DNA from: Luteibacter rhizovicinus DSM 16549
GTDB taxonomy: Bacteria > Pseudomonadota > Gammaproteobacteria > Xanthomonadales > Rhodanobacteraceae
Assembly: GCF_001887595.1 (NCBI RefSeq)
Contig: NZ_CP017480.1
Coordinates: forward strand, 1,054,001 to 1,118,000
Length of the DNA stretch: 64,000 nt
Reading direction: 5' to 3'
The notes beneath the pieces were generated by a model. That model saw only the letters and a program-made list of their open reading frames with translations. It had not been told where the DNA came from and did no database searches. The position numbers and the translations under genes are program-made. Below are positions 8,846 to 16,983 of the stretch, in pieces. Positions within the stretch are counted from its first letter, which is position 1; each line of letters opens with the position of its first letter.

Positions 8846-9175
8846 ATGAGCAGAAATCGCGAGTTCGCGCAGCAGGTCGAGACCGCCGTCAATGGCGTAT
8901 CCGGCCGCGTTCGCCACTATGCAGACGAGGCGACCGGCGCAGGCAACGACCTGCTCGAGCGCACCCGTCGCGTGACCAACAAGTTCGCCAAGCGCAACAG
9001 CGGCAGCAGCCAGAAGGTTCGTTACCTGGCAGAAGACCTCGCCGATGAGGCGACGTATCAGTACCGCCGTCTGCGCAAGCAGGTTCGGCGCAATCCGGGC
9101 GTGACTATCGGTATTGCGGCTGCGGCTATTGGGACGTTCCTTTTGATTCGTCATGCGCTTCGCGACGACGATTGA
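8846..9175 (+). CDS. Membrane-anchored YqjD/ElaB-like (DUF883-type) protein
   Basis: The 109-residue protein has a basic, helical N-terminal region (residues 1-80) and one C-terminal membrane segment (VTIGIAAAAIGTFLLIRHAL), ending in DDD. This is the tail-anchored layout of YqjD/ElaB-type proteins that bind ribosomes at the inner membrane in stationary phase; assignment is by architecture, not strong identity. GAGGGAG lies upstream of the ATG at 8846. Its 3' end overlaps the convergent gene at 9126 by 50 bp. Confidence 0.68.
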   Translation: MSRNREFAQQVETAVNGVSGRVRHYADEATGAGNDLLERTRRVTNKFAKRNSGSSQKVRYLAEDLADEATYQYRRLRKQVRRNPGVTIGIAAAAIGTFLLIRHALRDDD

Positions 9176-10454
9176 TCGGCTTACCTAGGTACGGATTCGA
9201 GGCCGGGAGAGATCCCGGCCTTTCGTTTGGGCCGTCGTCGGACATGAAAATTGCATAGAGCTCTGGGAACTGCTCCGAGAACGATTGGATCGCAAGACCG
9301 TCGGCCGCATGATCAGCAAGGTACTGACACCCGGCAGCGATGGTCGTCTCACCAAGCCTGCCCGCGAGAGTCAGAAAAACCCGACGGGATACGGCTACCC
9401 CACGCTCTCGTTCAGAGTCCAGGTCCGTAAGTACCTGTGCATTCGAGAAGCGCGTTCCCGTCGTGAGAAGATCCGCCCGCGCGAATTCCACCCCATAAGC
9501 CAGCTTAAACGCGCGTACGTAGGCCGCCAGGTCGACTCCCTCCTCTTGGCAGACATCCGCATCGATACCAATCCTGATGTTGTAGAAGGCTAAGAATTGC
9601 GAGGCGGCATATCTCTTCGCGTCGGCCTTCGAAAGCGACTTCAAGTCAGCTGCGATCCGATCGGTCACCGTATCGACCGGGACGTCGGAGGCGGGCGCAA
9701 CGCTTGACGTGACGACCGCATTTCCTTCCCTACGGATGCCGCCGTTTGTCACCTGTTGCGCAGGCGGCGCTGAACCAGCCCTGGTCTCCGGGACAACGGG
9801 CAAGGACATCAGGGCTCCCGCAACCTCAGGGAATTCCTCTCCGAATGAAGCCATGGAAGCACCGTCGACCACGTGGGCTGCCAAGTAAGCACACCCGTCG
9901 GCAACAGTCGTTTTCTGGAGCCAGGACGCTAGCTCAAGCAAGCGCCGCCGGACCTTAGCCTCGCTCTCTGTTCGACGTTCATACACATCCGCGATCAGCT
10001 GCGTAGCCGAAAGATTGGAAGCTCTCATGAGTCCATCCGCACGATCGAACATTGCCGCGTGCTTGAGTTGAAATGCATATGAGTATGCTTGCAAGTCGAC
10101 ACCTTCCTCTCGGCAAACGTTGGGAAGGATGCGAGTCTTCACGGTGTAGAAAGCCAGGAAATGCACCGGGACGTGCAACCGGATCTCGGCCTCGGAAAGA
10201 GATTTCAGGTCGGGCGCGATACGGTCATTCAACGCACCATGAGGACGTTGACTAGAAACCTCAGCACTTAATTCGACCGGCGCGCGCCTTGACACATGGA
10301 TCCCATCCTTCGTTGCATGCTGTGCAAAGGCTGCCCTGGCTTCCGGCGTCGCGGGCCTGAATGGCTGTACCGTAGAAGACTGGATATCGGTGGATGAAAG
10401 TGCAAGTACGGCATGCAGCAGCAACGCAACGATGTACTTTCTGCTCCTTGGCAT
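9126..10454 (-). CDS. Exported two-repeat protein; second candidate immunity factor
   Basis: The 442-residue product has a signal peptide (MPRSRKYIVALLLHAVLALSS) and two diverged copies of a ~140-residue unit. Each copy starts DRIA-x-DLKSLS, contains FLAFY, VC-x-EEGVDL and GC-x-YLA, and ends near E-x-FPE. Each copy keeps two Cys, suggesting one disulfide per repeat. I do not recognise the family. It follows the T4SS effector gene directly; an alternative ATG at 10499 overlaps the effector stop (TAATG), but the ATG at 10454 has a GGACGG ribosome-binding site and gives a proper signal peptide. Its position makes it a candidate periplasmic immunity protein (inference). Confidence 0.65.
   Translation of the reverse strand: MPRSRKYIVALLLHAVLALSSTDIQSSTVQPFRPATPEARAAFAQHATKDGIHVSRRAPVELSAEVSSQRPHGALNDRIAPDLKSLSEAEIRLHVPVHFLAFYTVKTRILPNVCREEGVDLQAYSYAFQLKHAAMFDRADGLMRASNLSATQLIADVYERRTESEAKVRRRLLELASWLQKTTVADGCAYLAAHVVDGASMASFGEEFPEVAGALMSLPVVPETRAGSAPPAQQVTNGGIRREGNAVVTSSVAPASDVPVDTVTDRIAADLKSLSKADAKRYAASQFLAFYNIRIGIDADVCQEEGVDLAAYVRAFKLAYGVEFARADLLTTGTRFSNAQVLTDLDSERERGVAVSRRVFLTLAGRLGETTIAAGCQYLADHAADGLAIQSFSEQFPELYAIFMSDDGPNERPGSLPASNPYLGKPINRRREAHDESKGTSQ
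9201..9227 (+). terminator. Rho-independent terminator inside the opposing gene
   Basis: A perfect 8-bp stem (9201-9208 with 9213-9220, GAGA loop) is followed by TTTCGTTT. It serves the DUF883-like gene ending at 9175 and lies within the 3' coding part of the minus-strand gene 9126-10454. Confidence 0.78.
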
Positions 10455-10498
10455 TTCCGTCCAGTGTAGAAACCGGATCATCGGCGATACTCTTTTCA

Positions 10499-12862
10499 TT
10501 ACATCACCGGCCCTTGGTGCCCCATCTGCGCGTTCCGTTCCTGACTCTGCTGAGCGACCTGATCCATCTGCTGGTCAAACTGTTGAATCTGCCTGAGCGA
10601 CTGCTCCGACTCCGGCGGCGGACCGCTCATGTCGACGACAGCAGGTGTCGCCATCAGGCCGTGCGTGTCGATGGTTAACTTCATGCTGTCGTAGTCCATA
10701 TGCACCCCGCCCAGGTTGCTGGCGTTGATCCGGTGTCGATGACACGAGGCGGTGAACTGCATCAGGCGTTCTTCCGATGAATCCGGCAGGCGACGCTGTA
10801 ATTCGTTATAGAGCGAGTGATCCTTGCTGTTCGGGTTACGAGGGTCACTACGGGACTGGTGAGCCAGCATCGGAGGCGCGGCGGCCCTCGAAAGGGACGC
10901 ACCCGTAGGCGACTCATACGCTGCCATCGGCGACGAAGGCTGCACCTGAGATGCAGGAACCTCGGTAGACATCCTGACCTGTACGGGTTGCTGCAACTCT
11001 GCAATGAAGGCCTGTCCGTGAATCCTGTTGCGAGTCGCGTCGTCCACCTGCCCTGTTACAGGCATCGCATGACTCGACTGGAACCGGGCCACCGCCGTCT
11101 GAGTCGACACATCGTAGACTCCGTGCGTCGCCAACGGCTCGCCTGCCATGTCACGGATACCGAGCGTATTGAGGTTTCGTTGGAGTTCTCGGATGGTATC
11201 GCCATCGGTTTTCTCGAACGTATCGCTTCGCGATGGGGCTATGACAGGATCCTCCCGCAACGGCACGGACGTCGAAGATTCGAGCACGGCAGATTTGACT
11301 GGCGACAGGGGTGCCATCTCATCTCGACTGACAATCGCCTCCTTCTCCATGTTGAGCATGTGCAGTTGCTGATGGGAGGCTTCCAGCGGAACGTCGAGCG
11401 CTTTCAGCGCCTCGATACTCGCCGTTCTGGACTTGGGATAATCGATGTCGTCACCGAATGCCTCAAACGCACGGAGAGTCGGTCGGTCAGGCCTGAAGTC
11501 CTTCCCGAATTGAACATCTTCGATAGCCGTCATGTCACTCCGCTTGGCCTCGATCACGAGGACCGCGGTCAGCTGATCGACCTGACCACGATTAAGATCG
11601 ATACCGGAACGTGCGTGCAACTCCATGACCTGCACGCTTGCCGAGCGGTACATGCCGTGATCGGGATGCGTCGGGTCACTGAGTTCGCGGATGGCATCGG
11701 GGCCGTGGACGCCCACGGGATAACGAGGACCCACCTGCCACTCGAGACGAGTGTCGAATGCATCGGGTGGTGCGCAACGAATGACCTCGCGCTTGTCACA
11801 GTGCGGCGGCGATGCCTGCGACCCCATGATGTCGCGTTGCCCTTCGCGCCTGAACTCCGAAGTGCTGTAGATGGGCAAGTGATCTTCTGAGTGATGGATC
11901 ACGAACATGCCTTGATCAGTCGGGACTAGCATCCGATGAACCAGCGTCTCGCCGCCGCCAAGCGCATTCACATAATCGGCCACCATATTGAAGGCAAGCA
12001 CCGAAAGGCCGTTTTGATGGTAACTTCCGCCGATATCCGAATGTGCACCGGGCAAGGTGATGCCAACGAACCGGCCGTCCGCAGAACGCCCGGGCGGGAT
12101 AATCTGGGTGGACGGAAAAGCATTGCGGCGCTCATCTTCAGCGGTGAATTGCACCCCTGACGTCATCGCGCTCGTAGGCTGTCGGTCATGATTGTTTGGT
12201 TCACCTGTTCCGACAGGATCGAGGAGAAACTCGGTCATGAGCGTCTTGCCCGGTGCACGCAGGGGCGGGAGATGCCATTCGTACGTATCGGGCCCGAGGG
12301 TGTGGTGAATCACTTCTCGTCCCAAGGGATTCTGAATTCCGCGTTCGTGGACCAAGCGGAGGAAGCCAGCCGCTTGCTCTGCGCCACGGCTGAAGCCGGT
12401 AGCCAATAGCCGAATGTCGACGTTTGGATCGGCGTCGATCCACTCTTTCGCCTTGCGAATGAAATCGAAATACATCCGCTCGATGCGCTCATCGTATGAG
12501 CCACCCGTCACGCCGTCGATCGTCCTGGCAATTAACCCGTCCTGAGTACCAGCACCCTCGATATAGTTGGACCAGACTCGAGGTTCATGTCTACTCGTCT
12601 CAGACAGCTGGAGGTGTAGATTGCCGATATTCGTAGCGTGCTCAGGATCTTTCCATAGGTCATTTCCAGTGCCATCGAAGTTTGCGATAAAGAAGCGGGA
12701 GTGCGGGTCCAACGAAGTGAACATAAGAGGTACCGAAAGGGCGCCAACCTCCTGCGCAGCTTTCGCATATGCCTTCCTGCCTGCTGTGGTCAGCGGTTCT
12801 GTTCTAACACTATCCTGCAGGCGACCCTGACCGTCGCGCTTATGTTTTTCTACCACGTCCAT
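10499..12862 (-). CDS. T4SS-type lipase effector (DUF2235 + PG-binding + XVIPCD-like)
   Basis: The product has 787 residues. Residues ~45-350 form a DUF2235/Tle1-like alpha/beta hydrolase: FIANFDGTGND, nucleophile motif GFSRG (about 156-160) and PGAHSDIGGSY (about 271-281) carrying the likely catalytic His. A PG_binding_1-like domain spans about 550-615. Two regions resemble the XVIPCD secretion signal of xanthomonad T4SS effectors: about 393-505 (DPTHPDH start, VPLEASHQQL end) and about 672-770, followed by a Gln-rich tail. Tle1 enzymes are phospholipases that attack membranes of rival bacteria. The ATG at 12862 has GGAG 4 nt upstream; a TTG at 12871 is the longer alternative. It lies between two exported candidate immunity proteins and downstream of virD4. 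Confidence 0.8.
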   Translation of the reverse strand: MDVVEKHKRDGQGRLQDSVRTEPLTTAGRKAYAKAAQEVGALSVPLMFTSLDPHSRFFIANFDGTGNDLWKDPEHATNIGNLHLQLSETSRHEPRVWSNYIEGAGTQDGLIARTIDGVTGGSYDERIERMYFDFIRKAKEWIDADPNVDIRLLATGFSRGAEQAAGFLRLVHERGIQNPLGREVIHHTLGPDTYEWHLPPLRAPGKTLMTEFLLDPVGTGEPNNHDRQPTSAMTSGVQFTAEDERRNAFPSTQIIPPGRSADGRFVGITLPGAHSDIGGSYHQNGLSVLAFNMVADYVNALGGGETLVHRMLVPTDQGMFVIHHSEDHLPIYSTSEFRREGQRDIMGSQASPPHCDKREVIRCAPPDAFDTRLEWQVGPRYPVGVHGPDAIRELSDPTHPDHGMYRSASVQVMELHARSGIDLNRGQVDQLTAVLVIEAKRSDMTAIEDVQFGKDFRPDRPTLRAFEAFGDDIDYPKSRTASIEALKALDVPLEASHQQLHMLNMEKEAIVSRDEMAPLSPVKSAVLESSTSVPLREDPVIAPSRSDTFEKTDGDTIRELQRNLNTLGIRDMAGEPLATHGVYDVSTQTAVARFQSSHAMPVTGQVDDATRNRIHGQAFIAELQQPVQVRMSTEVPASQVQPSSPMAAYESPTGASLSRAAAPPMLAHQSRSDPRNPNSKDHSLYNELQRRLPDSSEERLMQFTASCHRHRINASNLGGVHMDYDSMKLTIDTHGLMATPAVVDMSGPPPESEQSLRQIQQFDQQMDQVAQQSQERNAQMGHQGPVM

Positions 12863-12871
12863 GTACTCCAA

Positions 12872-13438
12872 TCAGAACTTTTTCGAGTAAGCGACGACAG
12901 GATCGTGCCGAAAATTTGAGTGCTCTCGACCCGGATATCTCGGTTTAAGCAGAGAGATCCATGCCTTCATGTAGATGTGTATAGACCGATCTTCCACCAC
13001 AAGAATGATGTCGGGTGTGCCGGAGTACGGAACGAGATCGACGTCTCTGACGTCAAGATCATCTGGGTAGAGAATCAGGCGTGATTCGAAAATATGGCCG
13101 AGATCGATCGTTTCGTCGTGGTCATCGCCATCTTTTGATGTCCAGATAACTCTCGCCACTGACGGAAGATCGAGTCTCGCCCAGTGACTGCCAAGATTGG
13201 CGCGGTCGCGCTCAGTGAACGGCCCTCTTGGACCGCCGTCGTTCACTATGTAAGTATTGCCGTAGAGAACACGACACCTAAGTGTTTCGTAGCACCTGGC
13301 ATCGAAGCCATGATCGTAGAACGGAATTTTCAGCACGCCGTCTTCGACTTTCGACTTCATGTGCCACGACTTGATTCCCGAATGACAACCACTTGTGACT
13401 GTCAGGGCCGCTACCATAGCCAGGCGCTTGATATCCAT
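12872..13438 (-). CDS. Lipoprotein, candidate immunity protein for the lipase effector
   Basis: The 188-residue product has a lipoprotein signal peptide (MDIKRLAMVAALTVTSGC). The mature part is beta-rich and contains VIWTSKDGDDHDETIDL and DIILVVEDRSIHIYMKAW. No enzymatic motif is visible. A GGAGA ribosome-binding site precedes the ATG at 13438. Its TGA lies 9 bp before the effector ATG, and the effector's ribosome-binding site directly follows that stop, so the two are translationally linked. Immunity proteins of periplasm-acting Tle1-type lipases are commonly exported lipoproteins, so immunity is the best inference. The frame stays open upstream to a GTG at 13729 that overlaps virD4 by 13 bp. 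Confidence 0.68.
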   Translation of the reverse strand: MDIKRLAMVAALTVTSGCHSGIKSWHMKSKVEDGVLKIPFYDHGFDARCYETLRCRVLYGNTYIVNDGGPRGPFTERDRANLGSHWARLDLPSVARVIWTSKDGDDHDETIDLGHIFESRLILYPDDLDVRDVDLVPYSGTPDIILVVEDRSIHIYMKAWISLLKPRYPGREHSNFRHDPVVAYSKKF

Positions 13439-13716
13439 CTTTTCGTTCTCCGTTATCTGGCCGACAAGCGTTTCGCCGTTCGAAAATCTCACGGGTAGAT
13501 CTGGCTTCCGCCTGATCTCCCGTGGAATGCCACCGGGCGGCGACGGACCGAGTGCATGCCACGTCCGTGTATTGACGGTCTCGAGGTCACGCAACAACTG
13601 AATGTCGTAGTGGCGATCTGCTGTGGTTAACTTACGCACAGCCCTTAGCGACGACGGGCGCGCGCCTTCGTCCTCGTCAAACGCATCACGCTCGGTCGCG
13701 CCTCGTATCGACACAG
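13439..13716. other. Gap between lipoprotein gene and virD4, open in frame
   Basis: The 278 bp hold no separate gene I can support, but the lipoprotein reading frame stays open right through to a GTG overlapping the virD4 stop. The conceptual peptide contains protein-like stretches such as WHALGPSPPGGIPREIRRK. It could be a gene remnant or a longer N-terminal region. Confidence 0.4.
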
Positions 13717-15540
13717 TCACGCGGCACACGCTCGTTGAGGCCTTTCAGCGAACGGATTCGAACCCTTCGGTGTTCCGGACGTCGTGCTATCCGCCGAATC
13801 CGAAGACACTGTCGTCTCGCGCCGAACAAGCACAGGCGCGACGCCCGCACGCTCCTTGAACATCCTGTCCTTGAAGAACCAGTTTTTCCTTGCGCGGATG
13901 GGCTTGCAGCCTTCATAGAAGATCAACTCTTCGTCGCCCGGCAGCTCCTTGATCTCCTGGGGCAGAAGCAAGGCGCGGCGCTCTTCGGTGTGGCTCGTCG
14001 ATACCTGGCGCGAACCGTTTCCGTGACTGGTATTTCGGTGCTCCTTGCGGACGGTTTTGAAGCCAAGCATCTCGCTGTACTGGTTGGCGTCACTCTGCTC
14101 CCGCGGCGCGAAGACGATCTGCGCACCGTGGTTGGTGATGAAGTTCTCGGCGTCGTGATCGCCGTAGGCGGCACGGAGCTGGGCGCGACTCTGCACGATG
14201 CAGAGGTCGCGTACGCCGTAGCTGGCGGAGATGGAGATGCGCTTTGCCCAGACATCGACCCGACCCATGGCGGTGAACTCGTCCATAAGCATCAGCATCT
14301 GGTATTTGAGTTCGGGCTCCTCGCCGAGCTGCTTGCCGAGGTTGTTGCCAATCACGGTGCTGAAGAAAATATTCAGCAGCTTTGCACTCTCGTCGAGCTT
14401 GTTCGTCGGGATGATGACGTACAGCGTGGTCAGCTTCTTACGGAAACTCGTGACATCGATGTCGCTCGCGTTGGTGGCCGCCGCGAGGATCGGGCTGAGG
14501 AATTGCTGCAACGGTGCCTGCATGGAGGCGATGACGGATGAGAATGTCTGCTCCGCCAGGCCCGCAAGGTTGCCGAAGACCGTCCGGGTCTGTGGTGTGA
14601 TGAAGGCGTACGTCGCGCTGTTCAGAAGTTCGTCGAGCAACGACTTCGTACCGTTCATGTCCTCCCCGCTAGAGAAACGGAGCACGCGCTCGAAGCTCGG
14701 GTAATCGGAAGACGCGTTGATGTTCGGCTTGTCCTGCGCACCCGCGATACAGCACGTCACCTTCTGGTCCCAGCGCTCGAACAGGAATGACGTGAAGGCT
14801 GTAAACGCCGCACGGCTCTGCGACGTCCAGAACGGGTCCCCGCCCGGCTGGTCCGGGTAAAGAATGGCCGAGAGGGTCTGGATCTCGCCGATGCGCTTGT
14901 CCGGACTCATGCCCGCGAGGGTGGTCATTGGATTGAAGCGATGCGTGTGGCCGTTCTCGTCGTACGGCGCCCACACACGAATGTCCTGACCCAGGGCCTC
15001 GCGCCAGCCGCTGGTCGCCTTGTGGAGCTCGCCCTTGAGGTCGAGCACCACCATCGACTGCTCATACGACAACAACACGGGGATGGCGACGCTCGTCGTC
15101 TTACCCGAGCGCGTCGGACTGATGGTGATGACGTGCTGCGCGCCGCCGAACCACAGGTAGCGGCCCTTGTACTTGCCCATGAGGATGCTCTGCGAGGTCT
15201 GCTTGAGCAGCCCGGCCTTCTTCAGGTCGGACATCGTCGCGAAGCGCGCGTCGCCGTGTGTCGACTCCGGCTTCGACCTCAGTGCAGGGACGAGAAGGCA
15301 TAGCCACGTCAGCAACGGAACACCGAAACCGAACGCCCCGCAGAGTTTGATTTTCAACACGTAAGGGGCGACTTGCGGCAGATCGAGCGCGCGAAAGTAT
15401 TCCCAATACGTCGTCATACCCAATGGAACACTGTCGAGTCTCAGCGCCCACAGCGTCAGATAACCCGCCAGATACTCGCCACCCAATGCCGCGAGCGCGC
15501 CGAGGACCAACAGAGCGATTGCCTTCATCTTGCCGTTCAT
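13717..15540 (-). CDS. virD4: VirD4/TraG-family type IV coupling ATPase
   Basis: The 607-residue protein has two N-terminal membrane segments (about residues 5-35 and 65-85). A VirD4 ATPase domain follows, with Walker A SPTRSGKTTS (about 142-151) and Walker B LMLMDEFTAMGR, plus VVLDLKGEL and FAPREQSDANQYSEMLGF. VirD4 recruits effectors to the T4SS channel; in the xanthomonad antibacterial T4SS it binds the XVIPCD domain, matching the effector gene two genes downstream. None of virB1-B11 lies in this window. The start is the ATG at 15540; the frame is open to 15594, and MKAIALL at 15528 is also possible. Confidence 0.9.
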   Translation of the reverse strand: MNGKMKAIALLVLGALAALGGEYLAGYLTLWALRLDSVPLGMTTYWEYFRALDLPQVAPYVLKIKLCGAFGFGVPLLTWLCLLVPALRSKPESTHGDARFATMSDLKKAGLLKQTSQSILMGKYKGRYLWFGGAQHVITISPTRSGKTTSVAIPVLLSYEQSMVVLDLKGELHKATSGWREALGQDIRVWAPYDENGHTHRFNPMTTLAGMSPDKRIGEIQTLSAILYPDQPGGDPFWTSQSRAAFTAFTSFLFERWDQKVTCCIAGAQDKPNINASSDYPSFERVLRFSSGEDMNGTKSLLDELLNSATYAFITPQTRTVFGNLAGLAEQTFSSVIASMQAPLQQFLSPILAAATNASDIDVTSFRKKLTTLYVIIPTNKLDESAKLLNIFFSTVIGNNLGKQLGEEPELKYQMLMLMDEFTAMGRVDVWAKRISISASYGVRDLCIVQSRAQLRAAYGDHDAENFITNHGAQIVFAPREQSDANQYSEMLGFKTVRKEHRNTSHGNGSRQVSTSHTEERRALLLPQEIKELPGDEELIFYEGCKPIRARKNWFFKDRMFKERAGVAPVLVRRETTVSSDSADSTTSGTPKGSNPFAERPQRACAA

Positions 15541-15642
15541 GCGCTCGTGTTCCGTCACGCCAAAGTTGGACAACAAGCATGCAATAGATGACAAACAAAG
15601 CGGAGCGGCGCTGGCGTATTGAGCGCATTTTTCCGATTTCTT

Positions 15643-15927
15643 CTATTCGCACCGCCCTCTGCTCTCACGCGCCGCTCGCTCCCACGACATCCGCGCATGC
15701 GCATCTGCCGTGCACTGCAGCCCCATACGCGTCAGCGCCGCAATGGCGTCGAGCCCGAGCGACATGCGCTGACAGTCAACTGCCTCGGCTTCGTGGACGA
15801 GTTCTGCGAGCAACTGCGTGAGACCTCGGGCGTATTGCAGCCACTCGGTGGCTTCGTTCAGCAGATTGTGAGAATCGACGTAGGGGTCGGCTCGACAATT
15901 CGTGCAGGTTGTAGTCGATGAGTTCAT
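15643..15927 (-). CDS. Small hypothetical protein upstream of virD4
   Basis: The 94-residue product starts MNSSTTTCTNCRADPYVDSH and continues with two amphipathic helices (residues 22-50 and 55-75). An N-terminal C-x2-C pair and two more Cys are present, but no export signal. It resembles in layout the small helical DUF3077-like proteins of pseudomonads, but I cannot assign it. It is 102 bp upstream of virD4 on the same strand. The frame is open to 16008; the ATG at 15927 is my choice. Confidence 0.45.
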   Translation of the reverse strand: MNSSTTTCTNCRADPYVDSHNLLNEATEWLQYARGLTQLLAELVHEAEAVDCQRMSLGLDAIAALTRMGLQCTADAHARMSWERAARESRGRCE

Positions 15928-16462
15928 GGTGTGCTCGCAACTGAAAGGGCAGCGCGCGTCCAAGGTGCGGCACGCCACGCACAGCGCAGCGTGCCGCGGG
16001 TGAAACACGGACTCGCGGGTTCATCGGCGGCCCGAGACCGGGCGCCGGGTGGCGTGCTTCGACGAAGTAGGTAGCGGCGTCAGCCCTGGTCGCGAACCCA
16101 CGCAGCTACGCGCCGGGTAGGACGGCCAAGAAAAACCTCAGGGAAACGACTGTCGCCGCCGTTCGTCAGGCGTGTCTGCCGTGTCGGCGGACATCCCGGT
16201 AACCGGTGGGGGTGTCGCCGAGGGGATTCGGCGGGCGAGCGGGTGCCGTATGATGTGACATAGTCAAATCAGCTCCGTACAAGTTGGTTTGATCAGCGGC
16301 TCGGGAGTGTTCTAGCACTCTCGGGCCGCGCTTCTCACCGCATCGAGCGATGGTTGCCTGCGACGTGTTTCGAATCGACAACGCAGGCAACGAAGCGACC
16401 GTATCAAATCAACTTGCAGTTGTCTGTAGTCGCGCAGCGCGACTCACACCGCTGGATGCGAT
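15928..16462. other. 535-bp gene-poor stretch at the island edge
   Basis: No convincing coding sequence is seen. Short minus-strand frames near 16.2 kb lack family resemblance or ribosome-binding sites. The right part holds the structured element described separately at 16280-16416. The stretch marks the boundary between the T4SS accessory island and the housekeeping region. Confidence 0.5.
16280..16416. repeat. Compact element with end inverted repeats and two internal hairpins
   Basis: The ends 16280-16293 and 16403-16416 are inverted repeats of each other (13 of 14 bases). Inside are a 14-bp stem (16296-16309 with 16316-16329, two G-U pairs, 6-nt loop) and a perfect 10-bp stem (16353-16362 with 16382-16391). 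This could be a MITE-like remnant or a structured RNA; no second copy was noticed in the window. Confidence 0.5.
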
Positions 16463-16795
16463 TTACGGCACCGGATGCTGTTCGACAATCTTGTCGACAT
16501 GCCACGTCACCGGCGACACATCGGCCGGCACGTTCTTCGCGTGCACCTCGGTGATCTTCACCAGGTATTCGTTACCCGCCTTCCAGTCCAGACCTTCGAC
16601 CGGCGCGTAGTTGATCTGCCAGGCATCCTTCGGCGTTTCGCGGTACTGCAGGCACTCGGTCTTCATGACGCCGTTCGTGCAAGGCACCTTGGCGCCGGCG
16701 ATATACAGCAGTCGCGAGCGGGAGCCGTGGTCGGAAGGCGTGGTCGCGCAGGCGGCGAGGGAGAGGATGGAGGCAGCGAGAAGAGCGAGGCGCAT
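16463..16795 (-). CDS. DUF4377 lipoprotein
   Basis: The 110-residue product has a lipoprotein signal (MRLALLAASILSLAAC, Cys 16) followed by one DUF4377-type domain: LLYIAGAKVPCTNG, ECLQYRETPKDAWQINY, IEGFeY-like VEGLDWKAGNEYLVKI and VPADVSPVTW. In this family the domain lies in periplasmic or outer-membrane lipoproteins, some linked to envelope stress; its exact role is unclear. The ATG at 16795 is chosen because it gives the lipobox. Confidence 0.82.
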   Translation of the reverse strand: MRLALLAASILSLAACATTPSDHGSRSRLLYIAGAKVPCTNGVMKTECLQYRETPKDAWQINYAPVEGLDWKAGNEYLVKITEVHAKNVPADVSPVTWHVDKIVEQHPVP

Positions 16796-16902
16796 GGCAG
16801 GAATCCCGGGTCGTATGCCTTGGAGAAATACCAGCTTCGGGGTGGCAATGCCATGGACGGGATGTGACGTTGGGGGGGGGCAGGTATTGGCTAGCACCCT
16901 TT

Positions 16903-16925
16903 TCGCCGATGAATCGGCTCCTACA
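16903..16925. repeat. REP-like repeat, single copy
   Basis: An inverted-orientation copy of the REP family lies between the DUF4377 gene and aceE. It is flanked by the shared extension GGCTAGCACCC on its left. Confidence 0.82.
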
Positions 16926-16940
16926 AGGGCACCGCTCAAC

Positions 16941-16972
16941 AAAAAAGGGGCCGGATTGCTCCGGCCCCTTCG
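16941..16972 (-). terminator. Rho-independent terminator of aceE
   Basis: An 11-bp stem (16945-16955 with 16960-16970, 4-nt loop) is followed on the minus strand by a T run (16946-16941). It starts 12 bp past the aceE stop codon. Confidence 0.88.
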
Positions 16973-16983
16973 TTTGCTCGCTA

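Noticed and set aside
9126..13438. Type VI secretion Tle1 effector cassette
   Set aside because: The hydrolase domain is Tle1-like, but no VgrG, PAAR or adaptor gene is near, whereas VirD4 and XVIPCD-like segments point to the T4SS route.
16166..16390. Small minus-strand gene in the island-edge gap
   Set aside because: 74 codons with no ribosome-binding site, no family resemblance and partial overlap with the structured element.
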